Positions 46,490 to 58,189 of a stretch of DNA of 64,000 nt are shown piece after piece. The stretch is from Patiria miniata (taxonomy: Eukaryota > Echinodermata > Asteroidea > Valvatida > Asterinidae). The notes beneath the pieces were generated by a model, which worked only from the letters and a program-made list of their open reading frames with translations, was not told the origin of the DNA and did no database searches. A program made the translations under genes and the position numbers. Each line of letters begins with the position of its first letter. Within the stretch, counting starts at the first letter, position 1. Where the stretch lies: the NCBI RefSeq assembly GCF_015706575.1, contig NW_024037064.1, positions 4,959,427 through 5,023,426 on the forward strand, given 5' to 3'.

Positions 46490-47700
46490 TTTACTGGGTG
46501 TACATGTTCCAAGTGTGGGCTTTATTTACGAAGGTAGTCCAGTAAATTGGCCACATTTGCAATTTTCAGACCCGAGTCTCATAGGATTTTTTTTTTTTGC
46601 AAAGGGCGTCAAGTGATATCCAGGTGGGGTATGGAAGTCTTTCTGCTTTGTTTATCCACAGACCATTGTTGTCATGTGATGTGCACACGCGCAGTTGTAA
46701 CACCGATGGGGCTTACATGTACATTGTGTACTGAGACTTGGGTTTATCGTTACCTTCAGGACACCTCTATTTTTTACAAGTTCCATTCAAAAATGACTTT
46801 TACATGACTGTTCAGTACCAAAGTGACTTTTGCAGGCCAGTCTTTTTTCTTCATACTAACTCATGTATGTTGTAATTTTTGAAACGCACTTTCAAGGAAA
46901 TGTGACTTTCCTATCTTTTATTTTTGCAATCAGAGACAACGTGCATGTTGTACTTCTCACAACACACTAGCCCCACTAGTGTGGGCCGTCGGTATGCTGC
47001 GCTGAACCCAAGGCCACACACCGTGGTCTGCGCACTACTGAGGACGTTTTCATAATTTCAACAGCGAATTTCTTACATATGGTTGTATTCTACGATGTCC
47101 CAACTTTCACTTCTGGGATGCTTGGGTGTAATGATGTTCAATTTTTCCAAGATATTCTTGAATCTTTCTGGAGCCCATATGCACTCGTGAAACGTCTGGT
47201 GATGGCAGCCATTTGAATGTGACAAGAGATGACCTCAAGCTGTGACGTCGCGTTTATGCAAATTGCTTGTCGAGCGAGGGGCGCGAGTTGCAAATGCGAC
47301 GGCTGTTTTCCTGTGCCGTAGATCCTGAATAGAGATCAGTGCACGTGGCCCCCAGACGATAAATGCATGGTACAGGAAACAGCCGTCGCATTTGCAACTC
47401 GCGCCATCACCAGACGTTTCACGAGTGCATATGGGCTCCAGAAAGATTCAAGAATGTCTTGGAAAATTGAACATCATTACACCCAAGCATCCCAGAAGTG
47501 AAAGTTGGGACATCGTAGAATACAACCATATGTAAGAAATTCGCTGTTGAAATATGAAAACGTCCTCAGTAGTGCGCAGACCACGGTGTGTGGCCTTGGG
47601 TTCAGCGCAGCATACCGACCGGCCACACTAGTGGGGCTAACAACACACGTGCAAGCCAGACAGAATGAAAGTCTGATGCAGATTGGCTAAGTAACAAATT
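46490..47700 (-). repeat. diverged inverted copy of the end of blocks A/B
   Basis: Its reverse complement aligns with 8290-9229 and 53.95-54.9 kb (words such as ccaggtggggtatggaa and gtgatgtgcacacgcgcagt). Further left, 45.6-46.5 kb aligns with the reverse complement of 54.9-56.1 kb. It is interrupted by the palindrome at 46968-47639. Confidence 0.8.
46968..47639. mobile_element. 672-bp palindromic element with 9-bp target duplication
   Basis: The ends tagccccactagtgtgg and their complement extend into arms of about 290 bp. The left arm has an extra ~90-bp stretch near the centre. ACAACACAC flanks both sides (46959-46967 and 47640-47648). Blocks A and B show the empty site (near 8355 and 54000). 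A 9-bp duplication with very long inverted ends suits a Mutator-like foldback element; no transposase is present. Confidence 0.85.
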
Positions 47701-48179
47701 ACATCTTGTATTTTTGAACCCATTTTCTGGTTGTCTTCCTCTTTTACCCCGATATTTCCCTCATAAATCAAAAACATTCCCTTCTTTCCACAAATACTAC
47801 ACAAAAGGAAGGAAAGAATGCAGTATTCAGCGTTTGTGTACAAAGATTACGGAAATTCAAGAAGATTCTCAATTTAAGTTTAACCAAATTGGAAATGATT
47901 CTCAGTCCCAGATTCATATATTTACATATTTTTACAATGACTGACCTTTATGACATGATATATGAAGAAATGTGCGTCAACGTTGCAACGTTCTTCTCAA
48001 AACGTTTCCCTCTCTTGCTGAACTTCAGGAGTTTCGTCCACAACTTTCATGACATGCATGACTTTTGTTTTACGATCGACCAGTTTGACAGGCGGCCCTC
48101 TCTAGTTCTAGTTGGACGTAGACATCTTACATTCTGAGGGCGCCCTTCTCAATTAACGGTGGGGGATGGATTAAAGTAA

Positions 48180-48294
48180 GGCTGTGTCCGAACGGGCTTC
48201 CAGAGCTACGGCTACGTCTATTGTCAGCGCGTCCCTGTGTGTTTTCAATGGGCGCAGACCTAGACCTAGCTCGACAGTTGATTCGGATGCAGCC
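48180..48294. mobile_element. short MITE, ggctgyrtccgaa ends
   Basis: ggctgtgtccgaa faces ttcggatgcagcc, a 13-bp imperfect inverted repeat, around about 90 non-coding bases. 47700-48180 and 48295-48605 hold repeat fragments only. Confidence 0.55.
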
Positions 48295-48605
48295 TAAGAT
48301 TAAAGTTAGGCACATAAATTTGTCTTGGTGCTAGACTATTTTGTCAGGCGCGTCCCTTTTCAACCGAAATCTTAAGTTGACAAAAGTGTGAAGGTAAAAT
48401 GTATGGGTTATGCCGTAGACTAGTGAAACAAACGACTTTCAATAAAGTAAACCGGCCATCATTTCTGAGCTTTCAAGAGGATCATGTTGCCATTTTCCAC
48501 GAAAATTGATTCGGATTGTATTTTTGCGTTTAAACACTATATTGTTTCAGTCAGATATAATTGTGTTGTTCAACGCTTTCTCATGACCACACTATTTATT
48601 TTAAT

Positions 48606-49105
48606 NNNNNNNNNNNNNNNNNNNNNNNNNNNNNNNNNNNNNNNNNNNNNNNNNNNNNNNNNNNNNNNNNNNNNNNNNNNNNNNNNNNNNNNNNNNNNNN
48701 NNNNNNNNNNNNNNNNNNNNNNNNNNNNNNNNNNNNNNNNNNNNNNNNNNNNNNNNNNNNNNNNNNNNNNNNNNNNNNNNNNNNNNNNNNNNNNNNNNNN
48801 NNNNNNNNNNNNNNNNNNNNNNNNNNNNNNNNNNNNNNNNNNNNNNNNNNNNNNNNNNNNNNNNNNNNNNNNNNNNNNNNNNNNNNNNNNNNNNNNNNNN
48901 NNNNNNNNNNNNNNNNNNNNNNNNNNNNNNNNNNNNNNNNNNNNNNNNNNNNNNNNNNNNNNNNNNNNNNNNNNNNNNNNNNNNNNNNNNNNNNNNNNNN
49001 NNNNNNNNNNNNNNNNNNNNNNNNNNNNNNNNNNNNNNNNNNNNNNNNNNNNNNNNNNNNNNNNNNNNNNNNNNNNNNNNNNNNNNNNNNNNNNNNNNNN
49101 NNNNN
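48606..49105. other. assembly gap of 500 N
   Basis: Exactly 500 N, again a filler length. Block B begins soon after it. Confidence 0.99.
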
Positions 49106-50371
49106 TTTTTCCCAAACGTTATTTCGTTATTATCAAATAGACATTGAAAGTTGACCTGGATCTTTTCGTGCAACTTAAGTTACATGTTGTAATAAAAATA
49201 AACACAAAGGAGAACTGTCTCGGTGCATTATAATACATGTGTAACTTGAAAGTTGAACAAAGACATTGACTGGAGCTGGTTTGACCTGGTGACCTCTGGG
49301 TTCCTGTTCCGATACGGTGATCTGCAATGGTAATCCTGCTACAGTCAATTTCCTTGTTAATTTTTAATTAAAATTAAAATCTGATATTTGCATTCTGATA
49401 GTTGATTTGGCTTTGATATGGTTAACTGTGAAAGCAATTTTTGTTGAAATTTGTATGTTATTTGTATTATTTGTTATGGTGCAGAAACATTTCTGATCTC
49501 TTCTTTCCTTTGTTCCAGAAATTTGGGAAAAGTTTAAGACGTCAGGAATTATATTTGACATTGTGTACTTTGTATGATTTTATCATGTAATAAATAATCA
49601 TTCCATGCAGTGACTTAAGTCAATCAAGGAGAAATCTTTGAGGTTAGATGATTGTTGTGTTATGCCTCCATTCCTCCCTCAGTGATGGACCAATCTCCCG
49701 CCTCTGAATTCTACAGCTGGGTCACCACTCGGGTTTTGTAATCAGGCATGCAGCTTCATAATGAGGTAGCAAAAGAAATTCCTTAAAAAATATATCAACC
49801 CAATCACAAATTTACTTCATGCAATTAAAAATATGATTACACAGCTAAATCGCTGATGGATCCAGAAGCATTTATTGTTGGGGGATTAAGAAAGTGGTAA
49901 CCGACAGGCCAGTTGTTGCCAATTCCTTATGTGGAGGGGCGGGGCTAGATTGCATTTTATGGGAGGGGTGCAGTGTTTCCTTTCTTTCTTTCTTTGTATT
50001 ATAAAGTGGCAACGGGGATGAATAGACTACAATTTCGCATTAAAACAGTCGTCTTCACTTGTTCCATGGTGGATTATATTCAAGGCATTTCTAGTGGCCC
50101 CCACTTCAGTCTGCAAGACAGCTTTTTGATTACTTCAGGACAACTTCAAATAAGTTGAAGTTGTCTTGAATGAATCGTTGTTTCATTACATTGTTTTGTT
50201 GTGGACCTGTTGTGTTTTGCTGTTGTGGGCTTAGCGACACCACGGTGGCTCATTTGAAAACAAAAAGCTTTTTTAAAATATTTTTCTAGCACCCAATGAA
50301 CACCAACAAATAGAACTTTACCTATTAACACCCCCCTCTTCAATTCATCCCCTTTCATGAATTCATGATAA

Positions 50372-51030
50372 TTCGTCACCGTTTTCACGAACAGCCACAT
50401 ACTATATATTATGTTGATTTTGAAGTAAAGTGTTTTCGAGATAATCACAAAAGAAGTTTCTCATATTTTAAAAACTGCAAGAAATACTACTTTGCAACAA
50501 CTTTGTGCAGCAAGAAACCATCACACAATTCTACGTGAGCTGAAGTTTTACATAAACCCGGTAATAAGACTTAATAAAGCAGTTAATTAGTGGAAATTAA
50601 TTAGTAAAGATATGTGGCTCTTCGTGAAAACGCAAATTCACGTTTCCGACATATTGGCCCTTTCTGTTCAACGTGTATTTCCATAGGCGCGCGTGAGTAC
50701 GCGCGCGCGCCTGAAAATGTAACACAGATATGTGGCTCTTCGTGAAAACGCAAATCTCATTTGACCTACTTTTACGTATTTCCGTGCAATGGGTTTTGTA
50801 CGCGTTCAAAGGGCCAAAATGTATGTGGCTCTTCGTGAAAACTCAAAATGCAGTTATCGAGATTTCTGCCCCTTGCAACATTAATGTAACTTAGAAATTA
50901 ATGATGTTTTGCTTACAGAAACATGTCAAAATGGTTAAGTACATTGTTTTAATGCGAAATATTGAAAAAATCAAAATCGAAAAAATTGTAATTTTGGAGA
51001 TATGTGGCTCTTCGTGAAAACGGTGACGAA
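50372..51030. mobile_element. 659-bp inverted-repeat element with repeated end word
   Basis: The ends ttcgtcaccgttttcacgaa and its exact complement continue into agccacata. The end word tatgtggctcttcgtgaaaa recurs directly inside near 50611, 50729 and 50822. Block A has the empty site near 5449. Only a 2-4 base AT-rich duplication is possible. It is non-coding. Confidence 0.85.
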
Positions 51031-51184
51031 TTGTCTAGGCCCACTACCATTAAACAACTCTACTTTAAGAACCAAAACGCACTTTTTGTTTCACTTCCCT
51101 TCGATATTCCCTAAAAAATGTTTTGTAAAATTAAATTAAGCTGTCTACATTGTGTATGGGTTGGAGGTGGGCAGGCATGGATTG

Positions 51185-51277
51185 GGGGGGGGGGGGGGTT
51201 CAAAACGCCCCCCCCCCCTGCTCTGTCATTTTTTTTCTTCATAGAAACTCATATAATTAATGCCCCCACCCCCCCCC

Positions 51278-51335
<58 letters not shown>
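51185..51335. repeat. G run and very long C run
   Basis: A G run (51184-51199) is followed by an interrupted C run covering most of 51263-51334. The paralogous run in block A is about 31 bases. Such tracts sit between the ends of the G-run MITE and are prone to slippage and misassembly. Confidence 0.85.
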
Positions 51336-52421
51336 CTGTGACACCCCAAATAAATTATACTGGTAATAATATACTGGTCAAATTCCTGCATCCGCCCCTG
51401 GTGGGGTTATCAGTGATGGACAAGTTAATTTCGCCGCACTAATCGAAAGCCCGCCCTCTATGGCTACATTTATTAAATAGAGGAATATCAAATATTAATA
51501 TTAAATATTTAATCAAGGAATATTATTAAAAATAGAGGAATATAGAAGTCGCGGCACTCTAAAAATTTCTAAATGGGCGTTGCGGGGGGGGGGGGGAGGG
51601 GCAGTTATCGCTTGATGAAAAAAATTGCACCTGTACAAATTTGCATATACATTCCACAAGGGCTATACCAAATTAATGAAGGGAACTCAGTTCAAATAAA
51701 AATTTGTTTTTAGCAAACTATTGAATTTTAAGACGATCTTTTCTGAGATACAGGTCTCCAATATTGTTTATATAAAATTTCTGAGAATCGAAAAAGAGGG
51801 TATGCAAACATTGTGAATTAGAATAAAAACGACTTTTCCCAAAGCTAAAAACCTGAAAACTACCCCAGCACAAAATGTGCCTGGTAGTTTCATTGGTGAG
51901 TAAGGCGCCGCAGAAATAACTGGTTCGCACTTCCCAATGCTTTTGAAATCATTGCAATAGTACAGGGACCAGGGATTTGTTCACAAACCAATCTCACGTG
52001 GTTCGTTGCGCGTTCTTAAATTGGCGGGGCACGACGTGGAGGACTTTCGAAAAAAACGTCACAACAGTGAAAGTAAGTTTGCCAATTTTTGCCTGAAAAG
52101 TTTACTATTTGGCCTTGGAAAGCTAGGTGTAAGTAATTGAACTACTGTAGATTCTTCTGAAGTTATAATTTTTTTTGCGTATGGAGAACTTTGCCACCTG
52201 TGCAGAAAATCAAAGCCCTGCACGCACAACGGTGCATTTACCCGGCGACCTTGCACAGCCAACTGCGTAGACTGGACTATACATAAGGAGCCGTCTATCC
52301 TCAGAACAAAAGCGATGTCTGATTTGACAAGAAAAGTGCCCCTTGTTCTTCTCAACCAATCAAAAAGTTTGTTACATGAATGGAATTAGCTTATTGTGTT
52401 ATCTTTCAGAAGCCGTGCGAG

Positions 52422-52631
52422 CAGTGGCGTAGCCAGGAATTTTCAGGGGGGGGGGGGGGGGGGGGCGCTGGGGGGCTGGGACATTTTATGGGAGGCGTCA
52501 TGTAGATCAATGATATTTTTTTTTAGAAACTCAAAATATCAGTGGGGGGGGGGGGCAACTTGGGGCCGACAAGGTTTCATGGGGGGGGGGGGGCTGAACA
52601 GCCCCCTACGGCCCCTGTGGCTACGCCACTG
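52422..52631. mobile_element. hAT-like MITE, CAGTGGCGTAGCCA ends, copy in B
   Basis: Paralogue of 6800-7005 with the same ends and flanks (catgcgag follows at 52632-52639). Only G-run lengths differ. Confidence 0.8.
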
Positions 52632-55061
52632 CATGCGAGGTAATTGTATGCGACCGGGTTCACACGTGTGCTGTTCGAAGATGTAAACCAGCACCCTAAA
52701 AATCGGGGAATTGTGCCGTGACCTCCATAGGAAACGTGAAATTTCCACTTAGTTGCCTGTTTTTCAATGAAAAAGTGCACATTATTCGCCTTTAATCATG
52801 AAGAAGTTATATTCATGTGAAAGAGGAAAATCTGTATTTGGTGATGCGATACAAGGAGGTAAGTTTAACAAACATACTTTCCGCATATTAACAAAAGTTT
52901 GCTCAAAGTGCCTACTAGTAGCCAGTCTTCCCACGTAGACAGAGCTTCACTAGTGTCGAGTGAGCAAATGCTCCATTGTTCTCCATATGGGTGTCACAGT
53001 GGGGGGGGGGGGGGGGGGGGGGGGGGGTTGACTTATTTTTAGGAATTTGTATGGCAATTTTTTTGGGGGCAGAGCTAGCTGGGGGGGGGGGGGGGTGGTT
53101 GACCCCTACAATCCCCCCTGGATCCGCGCCTGCATTTGCAATGCATGCTGGGCATGGATAAAAACATGAATTTTAATCAGACTGTCTTTTTTATTGACAT
53201 TCAAATATGGCATGTGGAGTATATTTAGCCGGCACCGGCTTTCTTTAAGCGAACGATATTTTGCCGGATAGGCACTGAACATACGCAGTGACATTTTCTG
53301 GGACTTAAAAATAAAACATAGTATCTTCGCTTGTACCCCCACCCCCCTCCCTGCAAACAGAACGCTTGTCAGGGCTGACGTCATTTGAGCTCTCATTGGA
53401 TAGATTTGCGTGAACTGTGACGTACATGTAGAACGCGTCACACAAACTAACTTCCGGTGCCCATCATGCGTAGTGCGTGCTAGCTGCATGTGAAGGTTAG
53501 TCCATAAATGTGACAGTAATACTGGACTTCCTACTCTGGTTAATAGGGAGGTAGACCAGTACACCGTCACATTTATGGGACTAATAAACTACAAAGTCTA
53601 AATGTGAACAATAGAAACTAGACAAAGTTTTACATTGTCAGGTACATGTACCAAGTGTGGACTTTATTTACGGAGGTAGTCCGGTAAATTGGCCACATTT
53701 ATGGGGCTAGACATTTGAACAGCTATGAGGGATGACACCTTCTTGAATGTTTTGTTTATTATGTTGTGGAAAGAGGGCATGATGTCTTTGATTTATTGGG
53801 GAAATTATGGAGTCGATGACGAAGACAACCAGAAAACAGGCTCAAAAACCAAGATGGCGACACTGAAACTCGATGCAATGAAGGAATGATGCTGATTATG
53901 CTGATTGGCTGGATAAAAAATTTTTTTTTTTTAACATGTTGTTATCAGCCAATCAGCATCGGGCTAAGCTTTCATTCTGTCTGGCATGCACACGTGTTGT
54001 AAGAAGTACAACGTGCACTTCGTCTTTGAATGCAAAAAATGGGGAAAGTGACACATTTTCTTTGAAAGTGTGTTTCAAAATTCCAACAAATATGAGTAAA
54101 TCTGAAGACAAAAGACTGCCCTGCAAAAGTCACTTTGGTGCTGAACAGTCATTTTAAAGCTAGAGTCCATCATTTGCAGCCATCCGAAAAGTAACTGGCG
54201 TAATTATTATTGAAAAACAAACTTGGTTGAAAGATAGTAAGGGAACTAAACTCCCTGTGAAGTTATTCTTTCTGGGAAGCTGTCATTTTGAAGTAATCAA
54301 CGAAAGAAGGCATTTCCAACGGTGATCTAAGAAGCACCGTAGGAAAATTTAAATTAGTAGTTCGTTTTGTTATTCAGCGCAGCGCGCACAAGGATTGGAA
54401 CAACGCACACGCGCGCGCGGTTGTTGTAATTCGTCGGATCAGTGCGCGACGTCGCGTATAGCTGCAATTCAAAACATGATTCAGTAACTTTTGATTTGAA
54501 ATTGAGATCTAAGAATGTTGTTTTTCTCGGAATGTACAGCTGAAGCTTAGCTCAAACTTCATCAGGTTAATTGCTCAGTATCCTTCATTATATTTTGAAC
54601 TCTCTTGTTGCTTCAAACGAACAAAATGCACAAATTACAAATGATGGACTGTAGCTTTAACCTGAACTTGTTAAAAATAGAGGTGTCCTGAAGATGACGA
54701 TTACCCAAGTCTCAGTACATAATGTAAGCCCCATCTGAGTCACAACTGCGCGTGTGCACATCACATGACAACAATGGTCTGTGGGTAAACAAAGCGGAAA
54801 GACTTCCATACCCCACCTGGACATCACTTGACACCCTGTGCACAAACCTTTGAGACTGGTCTGAAAAAAGTCTGTTTTTTCAGTAAATACTTAATATTTT
54901 CCCTGCAAAATTTGACTTTTTAGGGCATGTTATTGGAAAAATTAATGATGTCCATGCATGTAAAATGGAATTTTCCTTATAGTAAAAAAGAAGATGGAAC
55001 TTTTGTTTCCACCCTAGTTGCAGCATACACATATGATCAGTACAAAACAACTTAAACCATG

Positions 55062-55394
55062 CAAGGGCGGATCCGGGGGGGGGGGGGGGGGGGGGGGGGT
55101 CCAAAGGGGGCCATGGGCCCCCCCCCCAAAAACGAAACAATTTTTTTTATTTTTTTTTATGTGACACCGCAATAAAGGCAGGCAATGAGTACACCACCAT
55201 CTTTTCCCAAAAAAAACATTGGTTAAAGTGGTCAGAAATTGCCTCAGATCGCACCACAGAGCATCTAGAATCCAAAAAATTTAAGCTGGCCTTAAGCGGG
55301 CCCCGAACCCCACGCCGTATTTTTTTGACCCACTTTTTGGGGGGACCCAAAACATTTTTGGCCCCCAAAAAATTGTGTTCTGGATCCGCCCTTG
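55062..55394. mobile_element. hAT-like G-run MITE with exact 8-bp duplication AAACCATG
   Basis: The ends caagggcggatcc and ggatccgcccttg are flanked on both sides by AAACCATG (55054-55061 and 55395-55402). The inverted paralogue near 46310 has a single uninterrupted ccatggttta. The interior has G runs and no transposase. Confidence 0.9.
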
Positions 55395-55913
55395 AAACCA
55401 TGGTGCCGTTAAACAATCAACATTTTGCATCTACTTCACAAAAAGAACTTGTCTTTGATTTCGTTGGTACCCCGCTATGATTTTGCATGCCTGTGGTGGA
55501 ACTTTCGATCCACAGACCCTAATCGTCATGTGATGTGCGCATGTATGAAGGACATTTACTACTAGGTCAGGGAGCCAGACGATGCTGTAACGATTGCCGC
55601 AACAGTAGCCCCTGCATTATTTTTTACATTTTTGACATGATCTGGCGATAGTACTTACAAAGCGTTTCAAATGATTAAAAACCCAACCATTTGCCAACAA
55701 AAATATCAGATTTTATCCTCAAAATGACCACAGAATTACTACATCACCCCACCTGAGATACAATTACAGATTTATGATTTGAAGATCGAGATACTAAGCT
55801 TTACTTACAATCTGGATGAAAAGTGAAAATTACCATTTATCAGCAAGGGCTCCATTGCGAATATCGTGCAGACGCCATTTTCAAAATTGTCCTCCTTTCT
55901 TTTCCAATTTTAG

Positions 55914-56099
55914 TAAAGAATGGCGACAGGCATCTAACATGACCTGATGAAGCAGGCACTGTGCTTTTGGTCAATGCTGGATGAACTTGCAGAGACCGAT
56001 GAAGATGCATACAGGAAGTTCATGGCCACAAACCTCCAAAGAGGACAGCAAGAATTGACACCGGCCAAGCCATGGATGTCTGTAAAGACCCGTATCATG
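55914..56099 (+). pseudogene. PIH1D2: PIH1D2-like first exon with early stop
   Basis: The acceptor ccaattttag precedes 55914, the ATG is at 55920, a TAA stop is codon 6 (55935-55937), and the donor gtaggt follows 56099. From an internal ATG at 55947 the frame is open to the donor: MKQALCFWSMLDELAETDE, then AYRKFMATNLQRGQQEL and KTRI. This corresponds to the segment FW.LLDDLA..D…Y.KFI of PIH1D2, a PIH-family co-chaperone linked to R2TP-type complexes and dynein assembly. No following PIH exon is visible to 64 kb. Rescue from the internal ATG is possible but unproven. Confidence 0.6.
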
Positions 56100-56259
56100 G
56101 TAGGTTCGCAATAGGCTGAAAATATGTGTGTGTTTCCGGTAACATCCTAACAATTATCCAGGTTGGTAGGTGAACAATTATTTTTGTTTTTAACTTCTTT
56201 TTTTTATGTATGTGTGTCAGTCTGTTATACTGTTACCTTGTTTATTCTAGGGTACATTG

Positions 56260-56466
56260 GGAAAGATTTCCATATACGAAGTTCACTAATTTTCCTCTGT
56301 ATTGACTATTAACAAGCCCCAGATAGTAATTTCATGTCATCAAAGTCAATTTGAGCAGTGAGAAAATACAAGCATTTTCTTAGAAAACACTTAGAATTTT
56401 TCAGTCCAATCTCATAGGGTTTGTACACAGGGTGTTGAGTGAACTTCGTATATGGAAATCTTTCCA
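56260..56466. mobile_element. MITE with ~27-bp ends and tacattg duplication
   Basis: ggaaagatttccatatacga faces its complement at the right end. tacattg occurs at 56253-56259 and 56467-56473. It is non-coding. 56474-57550 after it has no recognisable feature. Confidence 0.75.
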
Positions 56467-57842
56467 TACATTGTACACTCACCACAGACACACAATCAAG
56501 GTATCATTGGAAAGAGGACACATTGGCGTTTCACATCATCTTTAACTTATTTCAAAATATTTATTAGATTTTGTATAATTTACATTTACATTTGGGTTTC
56601 CTTATTTTTGATACACCCTGTATTGAGCAGAGCAACATGAACAGCATTCAAGTTTCAACTACCAATTCTGATTGCATTTGTAGCCAGCCTTGGGCAACTT
56701 GGATCAAGGACCAATAGTTAACTAGTGGTTGGTTTGTGCCGTACCTAGTGCATTCGCAGTGCAGATAACGTAGGGAACGTACATGTATCAACGACTCTAG
56801 TTGAACTAAGTCATGTCAAGGACCATGAGAAAATGGCGGTCGCACAATTTTTCAACATTTGACGTTTCTGTTAATATGTACACAAATAGTAGTAATTGTG
56901 TACTTAATACAAATTGCAGTTATACAATGGCGACAAAAGTGACAGAATCGTAAAGTTACACGGAAAAACTATGACATGAAAATGAAATTATCAGCTCTCA
57001 CAGTTTTCATTTTTCCGCCATTTTTGTTGATAGTAGGTCCCCTCTGCACTATGCTTTGAAAATTGCTATTGATAAACCTGTAATATCATGGCACGACCAG
57101 CCGCAGTAGGCTGGTCCTGAATAGTGGACTAGACTAGTCGTCCAGTGCGTTTGACCACAGTAAGTCGAACTATGGTTAACTACATGTATGGTCAAACTTG
57201 CCTCTTGCAGAGAATATTTTTCTGATTTTAATCAGAAAACCGACTTTTGGAATTTTCCCAACAAAATCTCCAATTTGTTAACAACTTGTGCCCCACAAAA
57301 TTGTATTTGTTTTACAATTTTTCCACAATATGTGACTTTATTTAAATTATAATTTCAAAGAAAAGTCGACGAAAAAGTCAATGACAATGGCACATAAAAA
57401 TTATCGCGAGCGTAGTTTTACACTCTTTCACCAGTCGTAAATGGAGTGTTTGTACGGTAGAAACACCCAGGTCAACACTGATTGGAACCCTTTCCCGGCT
57501 GGATTAAAGGTGAAATATTGACGTTTGACATGGAAAAATCACTGCGTCAGTGGATTACACTAAGTGTGGAGCATGCTTGCACAATGTAATATGCAACGGT
57601 ACCACCGTACATGACCGGCCGGGTACAGATAGCTGGTCCTGCAAATTTGTTTTCCCCAAATGACATCCACATGGGGTGCACGCTATGGCGTTTTTGGACT
57701 TTACTTCTCTAAAAACTTGAGAAGAAAATATAAAATCAGAAAAAAAGAAATAAATTCGAACATATTGAAATTCTGACTTTAGTTCCCTTTTTGAAAACAA
57801 TCCTCCAAAGATTGGAAAAGAAACAAAATTCCGGTACAAAAT

Positions 57843-57910
57843 GGTGACTCAAACCTACAACTTTGCGGTCCAAAATCACGGCCCTACCAACTGAGCTGTT
57901 GCACTGCTCG
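57843..57910 (-). mobile_element. tRNA-like SINE head
   Basis: On the minus strand the sequence reads gtgcaacagctcagttggta and later ggtttgagtc, good A and B boxes with tRNA spacing. The repeat body continues to about 57555. Acceptor-stem pairing is poor, so I do not call a functional tRNA. Confidence 0.6.
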
Positions 57911-58189
57911 ACAAATCCTGGGAAAAAAATTAATATTTACAGGTACCTGCGTACGTATCATTAAAGTATCGTAGAGGGTGCTAAACAACCATGTAATATG
58001 GATACATACATGTAGTTTGGGAAAAGAAAATTCACGGCCAGGCCACATGAATGATCCGATGGATAAAATTCATGTTGTTCGATTTACGGAGGTTTCAGAT
58101 TTAGTTGTACAAAAATGCAATGCTTTAACCCTATAGGGCCGGGGGGGGGGGGGGGGGGGGTGGTTGGACCCCTGTAAATTAGGATTTTA

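Larger units (their letters stand above)
49178..54870 (+). repeat. duplicated block B
   Basis: A direct copy of about 4080-9229, and of the reverse complement of 10650-9730 at its left end. It lacks the family-1 MITE, contains the 659-bp insert at 50372-51030 and longer G/C runs, and extends beyond 54870 into sequence hidden by the gap in block A. No gene is seen; frames shared with block A are shared because of the duplication. Confidence 0.9.

Noticed and set aside
48484..49173. Frames across 48606-49105
   Set aside because: They are open only because of the N filler.
51260..51442. Poly-proline protein frame
   Set aside because: It is a translation of the C homopolymer run.
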